Shown one piece after another: positions 47,855 through 58,198 of a stretch of 64,000 bases of DNA. The notes beneath the pieces are model-generated. The model saw nothing but the letters and a program-made list of their open reading frames with translations, had not been told where the DNA came from and did not search any database. The DNA comes from Nymphaea colorata (taxonomy: Eukaryota > Streptophyta > Magnoliopsida > Nymphaeales > Nymphaeaceae), in contig NC_045144.1 of NCBI RefSeq assembly GCF_008831285.2, positions 1,426,001 through 1,490,000 on the forward strand, read 5' to 3'. Position 1 is the stretch's first letter; each line of letters begins with the position of its first letter. The position numbers were made by a program, and so were the translations under genes.

Positions 47855-49469
47855 CCTACAGGTTCTTCGTTAAACCAATCCTTCCCTTGTTGAAAAAGAG
47901 AATCAGAGGTACTTGTGCACATCTCCATATTCCAGCACCATGAAGTGCATCGTCTCAGTTCTCACTCTAACAAAAGATGGATTCAAAATAATCCTCCAAA
48001 ATCCAAATGTAGGCCATTATAGCAACAACACACGAATTTGCTAACAACCATTAGTATGAGGAAAAACTTTTATTCACGGCAAAAGTCAGCAAGAGAAGAA
48101 GCTCGAGCAGAAAAAGAGGAAAGGGCGGGTAACACTAACAACAGGTATACGTGCCAGAGGCCTCTGCCTGCAAAATCTCCTCATTGTCATCATTCAAAAC
48201 CTCGCCCCTGCTTTCTTCAATGTAGACATGTTGCTACTCCATATCAAATCCAAGCCTCTGACGTTGAAACTGTGGAATTACCAACCAACATTCCCCTTTA
48301 ACAAGTTTTCAGGTATCACCATAGCCACCAAAATCAACGATCATGACAGAAAAGGGAAACACGTTTAGAAACCCTAAAAAAAGTGAAACTCACTCACGCT
48401 TCTATTGATTTCATCAAACAAAAACGAGAGCAGGAGATGAAGACATCAAGAACCCAAGAGCCATAGTCCCTATAAAACTCTCAGTTCGCGTTCAAACAAC
48501 ATAGAAGCAGTTAATAAAGAGAGAGAGCGAGAGAGAGAGAAAGAGAGATCGTCTCTTGCCTACCGCAAAGCAAGGATCCAATGGCGGACGGCCCGTTGCC
48601 GCCGATACCGACTAAATGCATCCACTCCTTCTTCTCGTCGCTTGAAGCGGAAGCATTGCCCTGCCGTTCGAGGGTGACATCCTTCTCCTTCGTGGTCGAC
48701 CACGCATAGACAGTGATTTAGAGCATCCAATGCCTCAAGCCTTTAGGGCAGAGTCTCTGCCCCAAGAAGATCGCTCTCCGACCAACCTCCACCTGATCTC
48801 GGCGAACTCCCGGTAGAGAGATTGGGGGATGGATGACAAACGATCTCCATGGAGAGAAAGAAGTTGAACAAGGAAAGACTAACGTCCGGACCAGGCCTGC
48901 ACTCTTCCCTCGCTCGCTCGTCCTGGCTATATTCCACGCGTCGGACAGAGACTGCTTCCGCGAGACCGAAACCGTCTGCTGCTGCGCACCAATCTCATTT
49001 TTAACTGGACTAAGCCCCATGATTGGATTCAGTTCAAGATCCAATCCGGTTCAGTTATGTCAAACGTGCTCGGAGCAGTGAATCGTCCACACGAACAGCC
49101 CGAGTATATGTACATTTCACTGCCTGGTGTCTTTTTTTACTTTTAATTTTTTAATATAAAACATGGGCAGTCAACATGGATAAAACCTTCAAAAAAACCA
49201 AGATATATTTTATGTCGAATTAGTATTTGATAAAAATGTTGACAAGATTTAAGTGGTCTCCTGACTTAAGATAGTATGAGATATACCAATTCTATATATC
49301 CCTTAGTATATGCAAGAGGGGAAAACAGACCACTTAAATCACATCTTATAAATATGATTCGACATTAAATATATCTCGACATAAAATATATCTTTATTTA
49401 CTTTAAAGGTAAAAAAGAATTGCTAATATTTTGTGTTGCTATGATTTGAGTTGAGTTGTCTGATCTCGG

Positions 49470-49659
49470 CAGGGGTGGAGGGAGGGGGGCCAACTAAGCC
49501 CTGGCCCCACTCCCAATTAATTAAAAAAAATTACATTACAAAAATTGAAAAATTTTTGTTGTGTAATGTATTTTTTATATTCAAATTTAGCTTTTTCCTA
49601 CCTGAAAAGTTTGTCGAACCGTTTGGTCCGTCATTGAAAAAATACTGGCTTCGCCCTTG
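49470..49659. mobile_element. MITE, hAT-like, 190 bp
   Basis: The ends are CAGGGGTGGAGGGAGG and, on the other strand, CAAGGGCGAAGCCAG. The flanking 8-mers GATCTCGG and CATGTCGG match at 6 of 8. The interior is AT-rich and non-coding. It is probably related to the elements at 46636 and 60819. Confidence 0.6.
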
Positions 49660-49667
49660 CATGTCGG

Positions 49668-50883
49668 TGTCGGCTAAATCCACCTGGTTTTGCCTTTAAA
49701 TTTGAAAAGACTACCAATTCATTTTTCTATGCCATAAAGACATTAGATGGTCAAATTAATAGAGGTTTGGGTCATGCTGATGCATCCACACAAATACTAG
49801 AAAAAAGTATGTTGGTCCTTGCTGATGTTCAGCCACTATTGCTATCAATAAGGACAGTGACCGACTTCAAACTGAAAAATATTTTCCATTATCTCTCATA
49901 AGAGAACCATTAATTAAATGACTTGTAAATCAGACCATAGAGTAAGCACATGGGTTCCAATAGAATGTCCTTTATCATGCTGCAAATAATGCTGCAAATA
50001 TTTCATCTGCCCCTTTATACTTCGCTGCATTGTCTATAATAAAAATAAAGTGCATAACATTCTTTAGCCTAACTTGTTGTACAATTTTATCAAAAAAATC
50101 TTACAGAAAACATCAATAGTTATAAGAGTATCACACAAATCAAACTATTTTAAAATCATTATACTTAGAAAAGCAATATACAAGCAAGTTTACCAACCAC
50201 AACACCCCAAATAAGTTCTAAGTCACTTTAGTCGAGACACTTTCAAAGCCACAGGTCTACAATGACCTCCAAAACCAAATGGCCCTCCAATATCGGCGGG
50301 CTTTTCCTTTCCCACAATTTAAGTTGATGCCCCTTTTCCTCTGCAGGCTTACTTTTCACTCTATGCATCACTTTTTTTCATCACCGTGCTCATCCACAGA
50401 CCCCTTTTAGATGCTCAGTAACGCTCGAAAGTTAGCCTCATCCTCTCCATTTCTCTATGCTAGCGACGATATTGTTGCCATTTTTTTTTCTCAATGATCG
50501 AACATATCTCCTTACCTACAAGCCATGCAAGGATGCTTTCACCATTTTTTTGCTGGATGATGGATCGATCTACCGACACATACTGTGATTGACAATTTGC
50601 TACTTATTTACTTGCATCTCCATGGTAAGTCCACCCTTTATGCATTAATTGATCAATAAAAAACTGTTATCGTGCAAAGTCCCTTGAATTTAAATATTGA
50701 GAAGAAATTAGGGCGTCTGAATTTGATGACACAGAGGTTTTCATTAGTGTTTCATCATGCAAAGTCTCCTTGAAGAGGAAGGATGATCAGTAGCACGGAT
50801 GCTAGAGATAGGGGCATGATATCCTTTGGGTTGTCTCCTTTGTTAGGCAAGTTTGAAGGATTGATTGCAATGTTGGATTGTTC
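49668..50883. other. Gap, no gene recognised
   Basis: Ordinary AT-rich sequence with no supported feature. Confidence 0.55.
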
Positions 50884-51085
50884 TGACGAGATTCACCAAG
50901 TTTGATCTCATCTTCATTTTTTCTCTCTCCTGTTTATTGACGAGATAGTGCTTACGCCCAAGCAGCTCTCTCTCTCTCTCCCTTATGACGAGATTCACCA
51001 AGTTTGATCTCATCTTCATTTTTTCTCTCTCCTGTTTATTGACAAGATACTGCTTACGCACAAGCAGCTCTCTCTCTCTGCGTGT
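50884..51085. repeat. 102-bp tandem duplication
   Basis: TGACGAGATTCACCAAGTTT starts at 50884 and at 50986. The two copies are nearly identical, and each ends in a CAAGCAGCTCTCTCTCTC run. An open frame across them on the minus strand is a by-product of the duplication. Confidence 0.92.
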
Positions 51086-51299
51086 GTGTGGGTACCATGT
51101 TAGCAGAAAGTATGAAGCCTTCAGTATAAATGAGACCTTTTGGATAAGAAGTGCGGTTACCATGCTATTTTTGGTTTTTTGTGTCAGACGCAAATGTTGA
51201 TGCCTCCATGCTCGAATTTTCCTATAAGATCATTTGGTGGGCCGACATATGTCAATTAGGAATTTCAAACATTATGACTGTCTTAACGTAAATATCCGC

Positions 51300-51697
51300 T
51301 TAAGTGATTGCATTTTGGGATATTACATCATTTTAGATGGTATGGGGTAAATTTGAAATGTATAGATACCGATACGGAATTACGGAGTCTTTGATGGGTG
51401 GAATCCGTAATTGTTCTTATTATAAAATGGTAGTGGTCCCTGGGGTCGTGCAATGGTTGCCTGAAACATTGGTTTCTAGGGTTTTCCTCTTCCCCATCTA
51501 AGAGAGACCTCAAGCGCGCCGCACGTACCCTATAAGACCCTGCTGCGATCTTCCCGTGCACCAAATCAGATGGATTCAGGTACGCTTCCGCTTCAGTTTA
51601 AGGTTTCGCTTATTTCAATGATTTATCATGAGCATGATCCTGTTTTAGGGTATATACGTTTGGTTTTGTATATGCGTTATGGGGAGAAATCCCAACA
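51300..51697 (+). repeat. 5' LTR of a copia element (left end uncertain)
   Basis: The right end, CCCAACA, lies two bases before a primer site. A TATA box (TATAAAA, 51421-51427) and a transcript-start-like region (TTCCTCTTCCCC near 51485, then GGTACGCTTCCGC) fit the U3-R-U5 order. No 3' LTR was found downstream of the pol remnant, so the left end is a guess. Confidence 0.6.
51421..51427 (+). promoter_or_regulatory. TATA box of the copia LTR
   Basis: TATAAAA in the context TTCTTATTATAAAATGG, about 275 bp before the LTR end. Confidence 0.5.
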
Positions 51698-51699
51698 TT

Positions 51700-51711
51700 T
51701 GGTATCAAAGC
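51700..51711 (+). promoter_or_regulatory. Primer-binding site, tRNA-iMet type
   Basis: TGGTATCAAAGC differs from the consensus TGGTATCAGAGC at one base. It fixes the strand of the copia element. Confidence 0.8.
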
Positions 51712-51789
51712 CTATGCTTGTTGTTGAATCGTTGATCTTTTGGCGTTCTTCCCATTTGGATGTTCCTTTTCTTCGGCTGCAATTTTTGG

Positions 51790-52452
51790 TTTTCAAAAAA
51801 AAAAAAAAAAAAAAGAAAAAACCTTCGAGTGGGCAAGCAACGGAAGCCGTTGGGCTTCCGCTGCAGTCGCCTGAGACGCAGGGGGTATGGCAAAGGACGA
51901 TCGGTCTGCGGGCGTCCGTCGCTAGAAGGCGACGGCCGGCTGCCGGCCGTCCTCGCTCGTCCCGTCGGCAGCCCGCCGGTGGCTCCCTTGCGTCCATCGC
52001 AGCCACGAAAGGGGAAGGAACGGGAACGGGCAGAAAAGGATTCAGGCTAGAGCAACGATTTCCGGCCATCAGGTAGGCGTCGACCGGCCCTTAAGCGATG
52101 GCCGGACGTCCACGTCCTGGCGCCATCTGCCGGCAGCCACCCACGATGTTGGGTGGCTGCCGGCGGCTTTCTGGCTGCCGTTTCAGCCGCCCAAGACCAG
52201 CAAAAGGGGCAGATGTGCATAAGGTAGAAAACCGGCCGGTTTTGGGCGGACGATGGCCGGCCATCGCAGCGGCGACGGCCGGCCGTCTAGGCGGCACCCA
52301 CCGACGGCCACCCACGCAGTTGGGCGGCCTGCCGGAGGATCACCACCGCACGCCTGCCGTTCGGCAGGCGAGCGGTGGAGACGACGCCCGCGACCGCTCG
52401 CGCGGTCGAGCGGGCGGGTCGTCCCGGGTCGGGTCTTGACAGACCCGCCCGC
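51790..52452 (+). other. GC-rich, hairpin-rich segment in the copia leader
   Basis: After a run of about 20 A's (51788-51812, with one G), the DNA becomes strongly GC-rich with repeated CGGCCGGC and GGTGGCTGCCGGC words and overlapping frames on both strands, none recognised. It ends with strong hairpins: CGACCGC-TCGC-GCGGTCG (52391-52408), and GCGGGCGGGTC (52410-52420) pairing perfectly with GACCCGCCCGC (52442-52452). Its place between primer site and gag suggests leader RNA structure or a captured foreign segment. Confidence 0.6.
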
Positions 52453-52500
52453 CCGCGAGCCCGCGTTAAGTTTTTTTTTGGAAACAGTTCATTATTGTCA

Positions 52501-52890
52501 AACCGGTTTTAAAAAGAGTCGAACCGGTTCGTTCGGTTTTAGACCGGTTCAATACGATTCAGAACCGATTTGGTCCGATTCAAACCGGTTCGAACCTTTT
52601 GGGGGCCGATTCGGATCATTTTGGGACCGGCTCATTAAGTTTAAATCCGATTCAGACCGTTTCAGACCTTTTGGAGACCGGTTCATTCAGTTTTGGAACC
52701 GATTCGGTCCATTTGCAGACCGGTTCAGTTGTTTTTCATTCATTTTGAAACCGATTCGGACACTTTTCAGATCGGTTCGTACAGTTTTTGAACTGATTTT
52801 AGTCAATTTTGACCGGTTCAGTGGGTTTTTCAAAACCGATATGGTCTATTTATTAACCGGTTCGTCCAATTTTAGACCGGTTCAGTCCTA
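52501..52890 (+). repeat. Array of ACCGGTTC-type motifs
   Basis: About nine exact ACCGGTT words, mostly within GACCGGTTC, and about as many variants (ACCGATTCGG, TCCGATTCA, ATCGGTTCG) are spread over 400 bp, alternating every 20-45 bp. The core ACCGGT is palindromic. The spacers are T-rich and not conserved, so it is the motif rather than a long unit that repeats. Confidence 0.75.
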
Positions 52891-52899
52891 TTTAGGGGC

Positions 52900-53617
52900 A
52901 TGTGGGTGTTTTTTGTTGTAGTTTAAGAACAATACGGGCCACTTTAAGGCCGATTCAGTGGTTCTTGACACACTTAAGCACAATTATGGTATCGGTTTAT
53001 AAAATTTTGGACACTTTTGGGCCTCTTTTATTGAATCATTTTGGTTTGGAATCAATATAGGGCAAATTTGTATGTAAATTTTAATTCATGTTTTGCATGT
53101 TATTAAAATTATGTATGTGCTTTAGATGAATATTTGGATTATGAATTTGATCTTTGGCCATATCTGTTGTTTGAAATGAGTAAGTTTGTATTTTATGTCG
53201 CCAAAGTGACCTCTGTTGTACGAATTTGCTTGTTTTAAACATTAGATGATAGTATACTTGATTCATGCGAACAATGTTCAGCCCAAAGGAGGATTGTTGT
53301 TTGGTCAGGTTTAAGTATACAGGGCAATGAATATGTGATAATTTTTCAGGTTTCCATGTGAATAGCGAGTCAATCCAAAGATAGGTTCGTTGTTTGACAG
53401 AGTTAATTATCTATATTCATTGTTGACCAAGAATGCCACTTGCAGTTAATATTTCAATCCAAAGATTGGATATTAATGTTGCACCGGTACCTTGTGATGG
53501 GATTTAGGCCATTGTATATAAATTCATTTATATTTATTATTTCATCTTTGTACATGTATTGATTGTGAGCATGTTTGGTATTTTTGGTTTGTTCTTTCTA
53601 CAGTGAGTTCTGTTTCT
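52900..53617 (+). other. Rest of the copia leader, possible intron end
   Basis: AT-rich, no coding. TTTGTTCTTTCTACAG at 53588-53603 is a good splice acceptor just before the gag start, so part of this 1.9-kb leader could be spliced out. The rest shows nothing. Confidence 0.35.
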
Positions 53618-56095
53618 ATGATATCTGCAAATTTGAGTACTGTTCCTGAGTTAAATGGTTCGAATTTTAAGGACTGGAAAGAAACTGTCATGATTGTTCT
53701 GAGTTGTATGGATCTTGACCTTGCATTTAGAGAGTCGTGCCCACCTCATCCAACAGATCAAAGTTCCAATGAGGATAAGCGGTACTCAAGCACTCTTTTG
53801 AGTAAACTTGTGACGCTTAAGTATAAATGTCTCAAGCACAATTATGGAAATGTCTCATCTTGCTTTAAAATTACAGGCGCTAGGTCTGAGGTTACCCGAA
53901 GACTTTATAGTGCATATGGTTCTTCTTTCTCTTCCACCACAGTTTGGACAGTTTAAAGTTAGTTATAACTGTCAGAAGGAGAAATAGACTCTTAATGAGC
54001 TCATTTCGTACTGTGTGGAAGAAGAGGAGAGATTGAAGCATGATAGAATAGAAAGTGCTCACTTGGCTACTACGCCTAAAAGTAAGAAAAGGAAGGCTAT
54101 TAAGGAAATTGCAGTTGATCACGCATCCATTAAGAAACAGAAGAAGCATAAGGAAGGCAAATCAAGCTGCTTCTTTTGCAAGGATGAAGGTCATATGAAG
54201 AAAGATTGTACTAAGTATCACGCATGGCGTGAAAAGAAAGGTACGATTCTTACTTTGGTTTGTTCTGAGGTTAATTTAATTTCAGTACCAAAGCACTTGT
54301 GAGTAGATTCGGTTGCTACTACTCATATAAGTGTTTCTGTGCAGGGCTGCCTAAATTGTCGGACGCCAATTGATGCTGAAAGATTCATCTATGAGGGCGA
54401 TGACATGAAGGCGAAGATTGAAGCCATAGCAGATTTTTTGAGTTATTGTTAAAGACTGGTTGTTATTTGAATTTGATAGAAACTTATGTAATACCGCCTT
54501 TTAGACGGAATTTGGTTGTTATTTTCTTACTGAACAAATTTGGTTATTATTGTTCATTTGGAGGAAATAAATTTAAGTAGTTTCTGCATTCAAATTTGAA
54601 TTCCACTGGTTCTTTGTCTAGTAGCGATAAGCTTTATTTGCTTGATATGGTTGCTTCATATAATGAAACATTGCATGTTACATTTAGTGGTACTAAAAGA
54701 AAATTATCCAAAGAGAATTATGTTATGTTATGACATTGGCGCTTAGGACATATCTCTGAAAAGAGAATATAAAGGCTTATGTCAAAAGGAATTCTTGAGT
54801 CCCTTGATTTTGCAAACTTTAATATCTGCACTGAATGTATAAAGGAAAAATGAACAAACATTAAGGGGTTATAAGTTTTTTTTAATCCATTCAGTAAGTC
54901 TTTCTTTGAAAGGGAAACGCCCATTTCTTTGAGGATATTGAGTTTGGGAGGTAATCAGGTTATGAACATTGCTTTTGAAGAGGGACCTGAGTCCACTCTA
55001 TTCAGAAGAAGGTAATGATGTCGATCTCCATACTGAAGAACAAACTCAACAACCTCAAGAAAATTAAGTAGAGGTGTCACTAAGGAAATCCATATATGGA
55101 CTAAAGCAAGTTTTTCAGTCAATGGTATTATAAACTTCATCAAGTTATAGTTTCATTTGGTTTCGAAATTAATATGGTTGATGAATGTGTATACCAAAAG
55201 TTCAGTGGGGGCAAATTTATCTTTCTGGTTTTATATGTCGATGATATATTGTTGGCAAGTAATGATGTTGGCATATTGTATGAAACTAAGATTTTTAGTC
55301 AACAAAGTTTGACATGAAGGATCTTGGTTGTGCATCCTTTGTATTGGGGATCCAAATATTTCGAGATCGTTCTCGGGGTATTCTTGGATCATCACAAAAG
55401 GCCTACATTGATAAGGTGCTTCAGCGATATGACATGAAGGATTGTAAACCATGAAAGACTCCAGTTGCTAAAGGAGACAAGTTTAGTCTCAAACAGTACC
55501 CTAAAAGTAAAATCGAATCTAAAGAAATGAAAATGATTCCCTATTTGTCTGTTGTGGGAAGCCTTATGTATGTTCAGGTTTGTACTCGTTTGGATATTGC
55601 ATTTATCATTGGAATGTTAGGCAGATACTTAAGTGATCCTGGTATGGGTCATTGGAAAGCAATCAAAAGAGTTTTGAGGTACTTAAAAAGAACATAAGAT
55701 TTTATGCTCACATACAGGAAGTCAGACCAGTGGGAGATCATTGGGTATTCAGATTCTGACTTTGCTGGGTGCCAAGATAATGGCATTCAATCAGGTTTTG
55801 TGATTACAGAATTTTGTCACGAGACTGCGCATTATGTATGGTATAGAAAGACCACTAAGGTTGTTGTGTGACAATAATTCAGCAGTCATGTACTCTTATA
55901 ACAGCCACAGTTTGTCAAAGTCGAAGCACATCGACATTAAGTTTTTAGGCTGTTAAAGAGGAGATACAGAATGGTCAGGTGTCTTTAGAGCATATTGGGA
56001 CAAACTCTATGATTTCGGATCCACTTACCAAGGGTTTAACACATAAGGTCTTTCATGAACATGTTGTTCATATGGGCGTGTTATCACCAATCAAG
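53618..56095 (+). pseudogene. Ty1/copia gag-pol, heavily decayed, integrase region deleted
   Basis: From ATG 53618 Gag reads MISANLSTVPELNGSNFKDW and MIVLSCMDLDLAFRESC, with frame breaks after about 53850. A CCHC zinc knuckle, CFFCKDEGHMKKDC, lies at about 54168-54210. Protease and integrase are mostly missing. RT reappears near 55165-55260 with GGKFIFLVLYVDDILLASND, which keeps the catalytic YVDD. RNase H and the C-terminus appear in pieces: YSDSDFAGCQDN near 55747, SKSKHIDIKF near 55920, EHIGTNSMISDPLTKGL near 55990 and FHEHVVHMGVL near 56052. Stops and frameshifts are frequent throughout. The motifs fix the family as copia; the 3' LTR is not recognised. Confidence 0.88.
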
Positions 56096-56752
56096 ATTAA
56101 GGCAATTAAAGCAAACAGTTTCCTTCAAATTTTTTTTCTATAGGAAGAGATGAGACTCTGAAAAGGATCGTGGAATTTTGTCCTCGTAAAGATCTGCTTA
56201 CCAACTTATCTTTTCTGAAATAGTTTTATCTGTCGGTGAATGAGCCCTGAGATGATGTGGATGGATACTTTGAGCTGGCTGAGATTTGCATTTCTGCTTC
56301 ATATTTCCTGATTGCATTCTGTATGCAATGTTGTCGATGACTGATAAGTAGTACCCCGTGTTTGTTGGATTAGAAACACATTGTTTGGTTAACTTGTCAG
56401 CATTGTTTGGTTTCTTCAACTATGATGAAGCATGTTTCTCGTGTTCATATGTGTTTCTTTTACCTAGTTTGGTTCCATTCACTATTCACATGGATGCTGC
56501 TAGGGTTGGAAAGAAAATCTTAAAGTAGAGTGCCCATGAAATAAAGGTGACACTATTGCTCTTTGTGATAAATGTGGATTCATGAGAATAAGTTCTATAA
56601 AAGCAATGTAAAAAAAAAAGTATCAGTAAAAAGAGTATATGGAATACCAAAATCCGTTTTTCTAGATATTTGTATGGGAGTTAATTAGAATTTTGGTGGT
56701 TTTTTATTGAAGGATGATAAAGGATATAAAATTAGATGTATCAAATTTTGTT
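56096..56752. other. Gap, no gene recognised
   Basis: The downstream flank of the copia remnant. Neither an LTR nor further phosphoglucomutase exons were seen. Confidence 0.5.
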
Positions 56753-57282
56753 CAAGCGGATGAGTTTGAGGACAAGGATCCTGTTGATAGCTCTCCTTCA
56801 AATTATCAGGGCATACGATCTCTTTGAAGATGGGTAGCGATTGGTAAACTGCCTGCCGATCTACTTGTTGAACCTGTTGTGTTAAGTTTGCCAAAATTCT
56901 GGTGAAGCTTTTCTTGCTGAAAATTGGTCCTGTGGACTAGAACGCCAAGTGCTTCATGGAATTTATTAGTTAAGTTGCTTCTCTGAACATGCAGGTGTTC
57001 CGTCTCTCTGGAGCTGGTTCAGTTGGTGCAACCATCTGTCTGTACAAAAATCTATATGAAAAAGATCCTTCAAAGACAGAACAGGAATCTCAAAAAGCAC
57101 TGGCACATCTGGTACAAGAAGTTAACAAACATCTTACAAACATGTTTTACATGTTTGAAAATCACTGGTATGCTAACTAGTGTGATGAAATTTTAGGTGG
57201 AAGTCACGTTGAAGCTTTCCAAGATGCAGGAGTTTACCGGCAGGAGTTTACCGGTCACTCTGCTCCTACAGTTATAACTTGA
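56753..57282 (+). pseudogene. 3' end of cytosolic phosphoglucomutase, pseudogene (last three exons)
   Basis: Phosphoglucomutase interconverts glucose-1-phosphate and glucose-6-phosphate; here only the C-terminal domain 4 region survives. Exon-like 56753-56843 reads QADEFEDKDPVDSSPSNYQG, then a frameshift and a TAG within LFEDG-RL. 56995-57111 reads VFRLSGAGSVGATICLY and YEKDPSKTEQESQKALAHL; the phosphate-binding loop RLSGTGS of the family is present with one change (T to A). 57197-57282 reads VEVTLKLSKMQEFTG and, after a 14-bp tandem duplication (57227-57254) that shifts the frame, HSAPTVIT and TGA, the exact ending of plant PGMs. GT-AG borders fit both introns (56844-56994, 57112-57196), so it is a genomic, not a retroposed, fragment. 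Confidence 0.9.
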
Positions 57283-57514
57283 GTGACATATAGCCACTTA
57301 TGCAGGCAGGGATTTTTGAACAAAGGGCTGATGAGTCTATGAGTCAACTTTGCTTGAGAATAACATCAAGAACCATGAAGCTCCCAGTCACATGGAGTGT
57401 TTGCACAGTTTTTCTGCTGGGCAAGCAACTCTACAGCTATGCTATGTTAAATATATAAAATGAACTTTGCCACTATGTTACTTTATGCTTCAATGAGCCT
57501 CTTATGAGGCTTAG

Positions 57515-57549
<35 letters not shown>

Positions 57550-57550
57550 C
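57515..57550. repeat. (CT)n microsatellite
   Basis: About 18 CT units with one interruption, followed by a short (GT)n. Confidence 0.92.
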
Positions 57551-57698
57551 ATGTGTGTGTGTGTGCATGGGGAAGCTGTTTGGCATGGCACGTTCATGTG
57601 GACCATTCGCTTCAGCCTCTTATATGGTAGATGTCTGTCTCTCCCTCTGAATAGCAGTTGTCAATTCTGCTAAAGGCATGGGTTGGCCACGTAGATTG

Positions 57699-57944
57699 GT
57701 ATCAGAATGTTGATATTGAATAATGCCCACTCCAATTTCTTGCGCTGTTCGCGAGCTTCTATAGTTTCTTTGATTTTCAAGTATCAGAATGTTGATATTA
57801 AATAATGCCTCCTCCAATTTCTGGCGCTGTTCGCGAGCTTCTATAGTTTCTTTGACTTTCATGTATCAGAATGTTGATATTGAATAATGCCTCCTCCAAT
57901 GTTTTGCGCTGTTTGCGACCTTCTATAGTTTCTTCGACTTCAAG
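57699..57944. repeat. Three tandem copies of an 82-bp unit
   Basis: GTATCAGAATGTTGATATT starts at 57699, 57781 and 57863, exactly 82 bp apart. Each unit contains GCGCTGTTCGCGAGCTTCT (slightly changed in the third). Copies differ by a few bases only. Confidence 0.92.
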
Positions 57945-58019
57945 TGTCTTCAAGGCTGGAGTCTTTGGTTGTTTAATACCAGCTTGTTTCCATTTTCACA
58001 CCCTTGTAAAGTCCTTATT

Positions 58020-58198
58020 GGGACCCTCTCGAAAAAGGGAAAGTAAGTTTCTGTCTATTGCAAACTTCTGCTTGGATTGAAGCTATCTAATTAATATACT
58101 AATCTAGTTAATTCTCAAACTGTTGCAACTAGTGCAGGAATTGTGTTGTTTTTGATCCATTAGATGGCTCTTCCAACATTGATTGTGGTGTCTCAATT
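58020..58198 (+). pseudogene. Fructose-1,6-bisphosphatase exon fragment, pseudogene
   Basis: 58138-58198 reads NCVVFDPLDGSSNIDCGVSI, which contains the FBPase active-site signature DPLDGSS, whose Asp residues bind the catalytic metals. The wording after it (NIDCGVSI) is that of the cytosolic sucrose-pathway enzyme. It is preceded by a normal acceptor (AACTAGTGCAG), and upstream a donor GAAA|GTAAGT at 58042/58043 ends a stretch (PSRKRE) that fits the end of the preceding exon. The junction restores REKNCVVFDP. After GVSI the coding sequence is lost and a shortened echo of the same exon (CTTCCAACATTGGTTATGG, then GTATTGTGTTGTTT) follows to about 58250. Only a fragment of the gene is present. 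Confidence 0.85.

Larger units (their letters stand above)
45990..49044 (-). other. Candidate host gene remnant with exon-like pieces (unidentified)
   Basis: Three GC-richer stretches on the minus strand look exonic. 49044-48718 is an open frame starting MDLELNPIMGLSPVKNEIGA. After a TAA the same frame continues to about 48583 (ITVYAWSTTKEKDVTLERQG, KKEWMHLVGIGGNGPSAIGS) and meets a donor-like GCG|GTAGGC before a CT-rich tract. 48290-48130 reads YIEESRGEVLNDDNEEILQA and ends in TAG. 46110-46000 ends CACAG|GTAGTG. Two MITEs sit in the presumed introns. A competing plus-strand frame exists at 48581 (MADGPLPPIPTKCIHSF). I cannot name the product, and this may be several unrelated fragments. Confidence 0.25.

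Noticed and set aside
50843-51193. 116-codon minus-strand frame with an internal repeat
   Set aside because: The repeat is the 102-bp DNA duplication; no protein family recognised.
51677-52439. Overlapping GC-rich open frames on both strands
   Set aside because: GC-rich DNA gives long frames by lack of stop codons; composition is Arg/Pro/Gly-rich with no recognisable domain.
52253-52921. 222-codon frame rich in FRPVxxDSxRFxPF
   Set aside because: It translates the ACCGGTTC/ACCGATTC array; its apparent protein repeat follows from the DNA motif.
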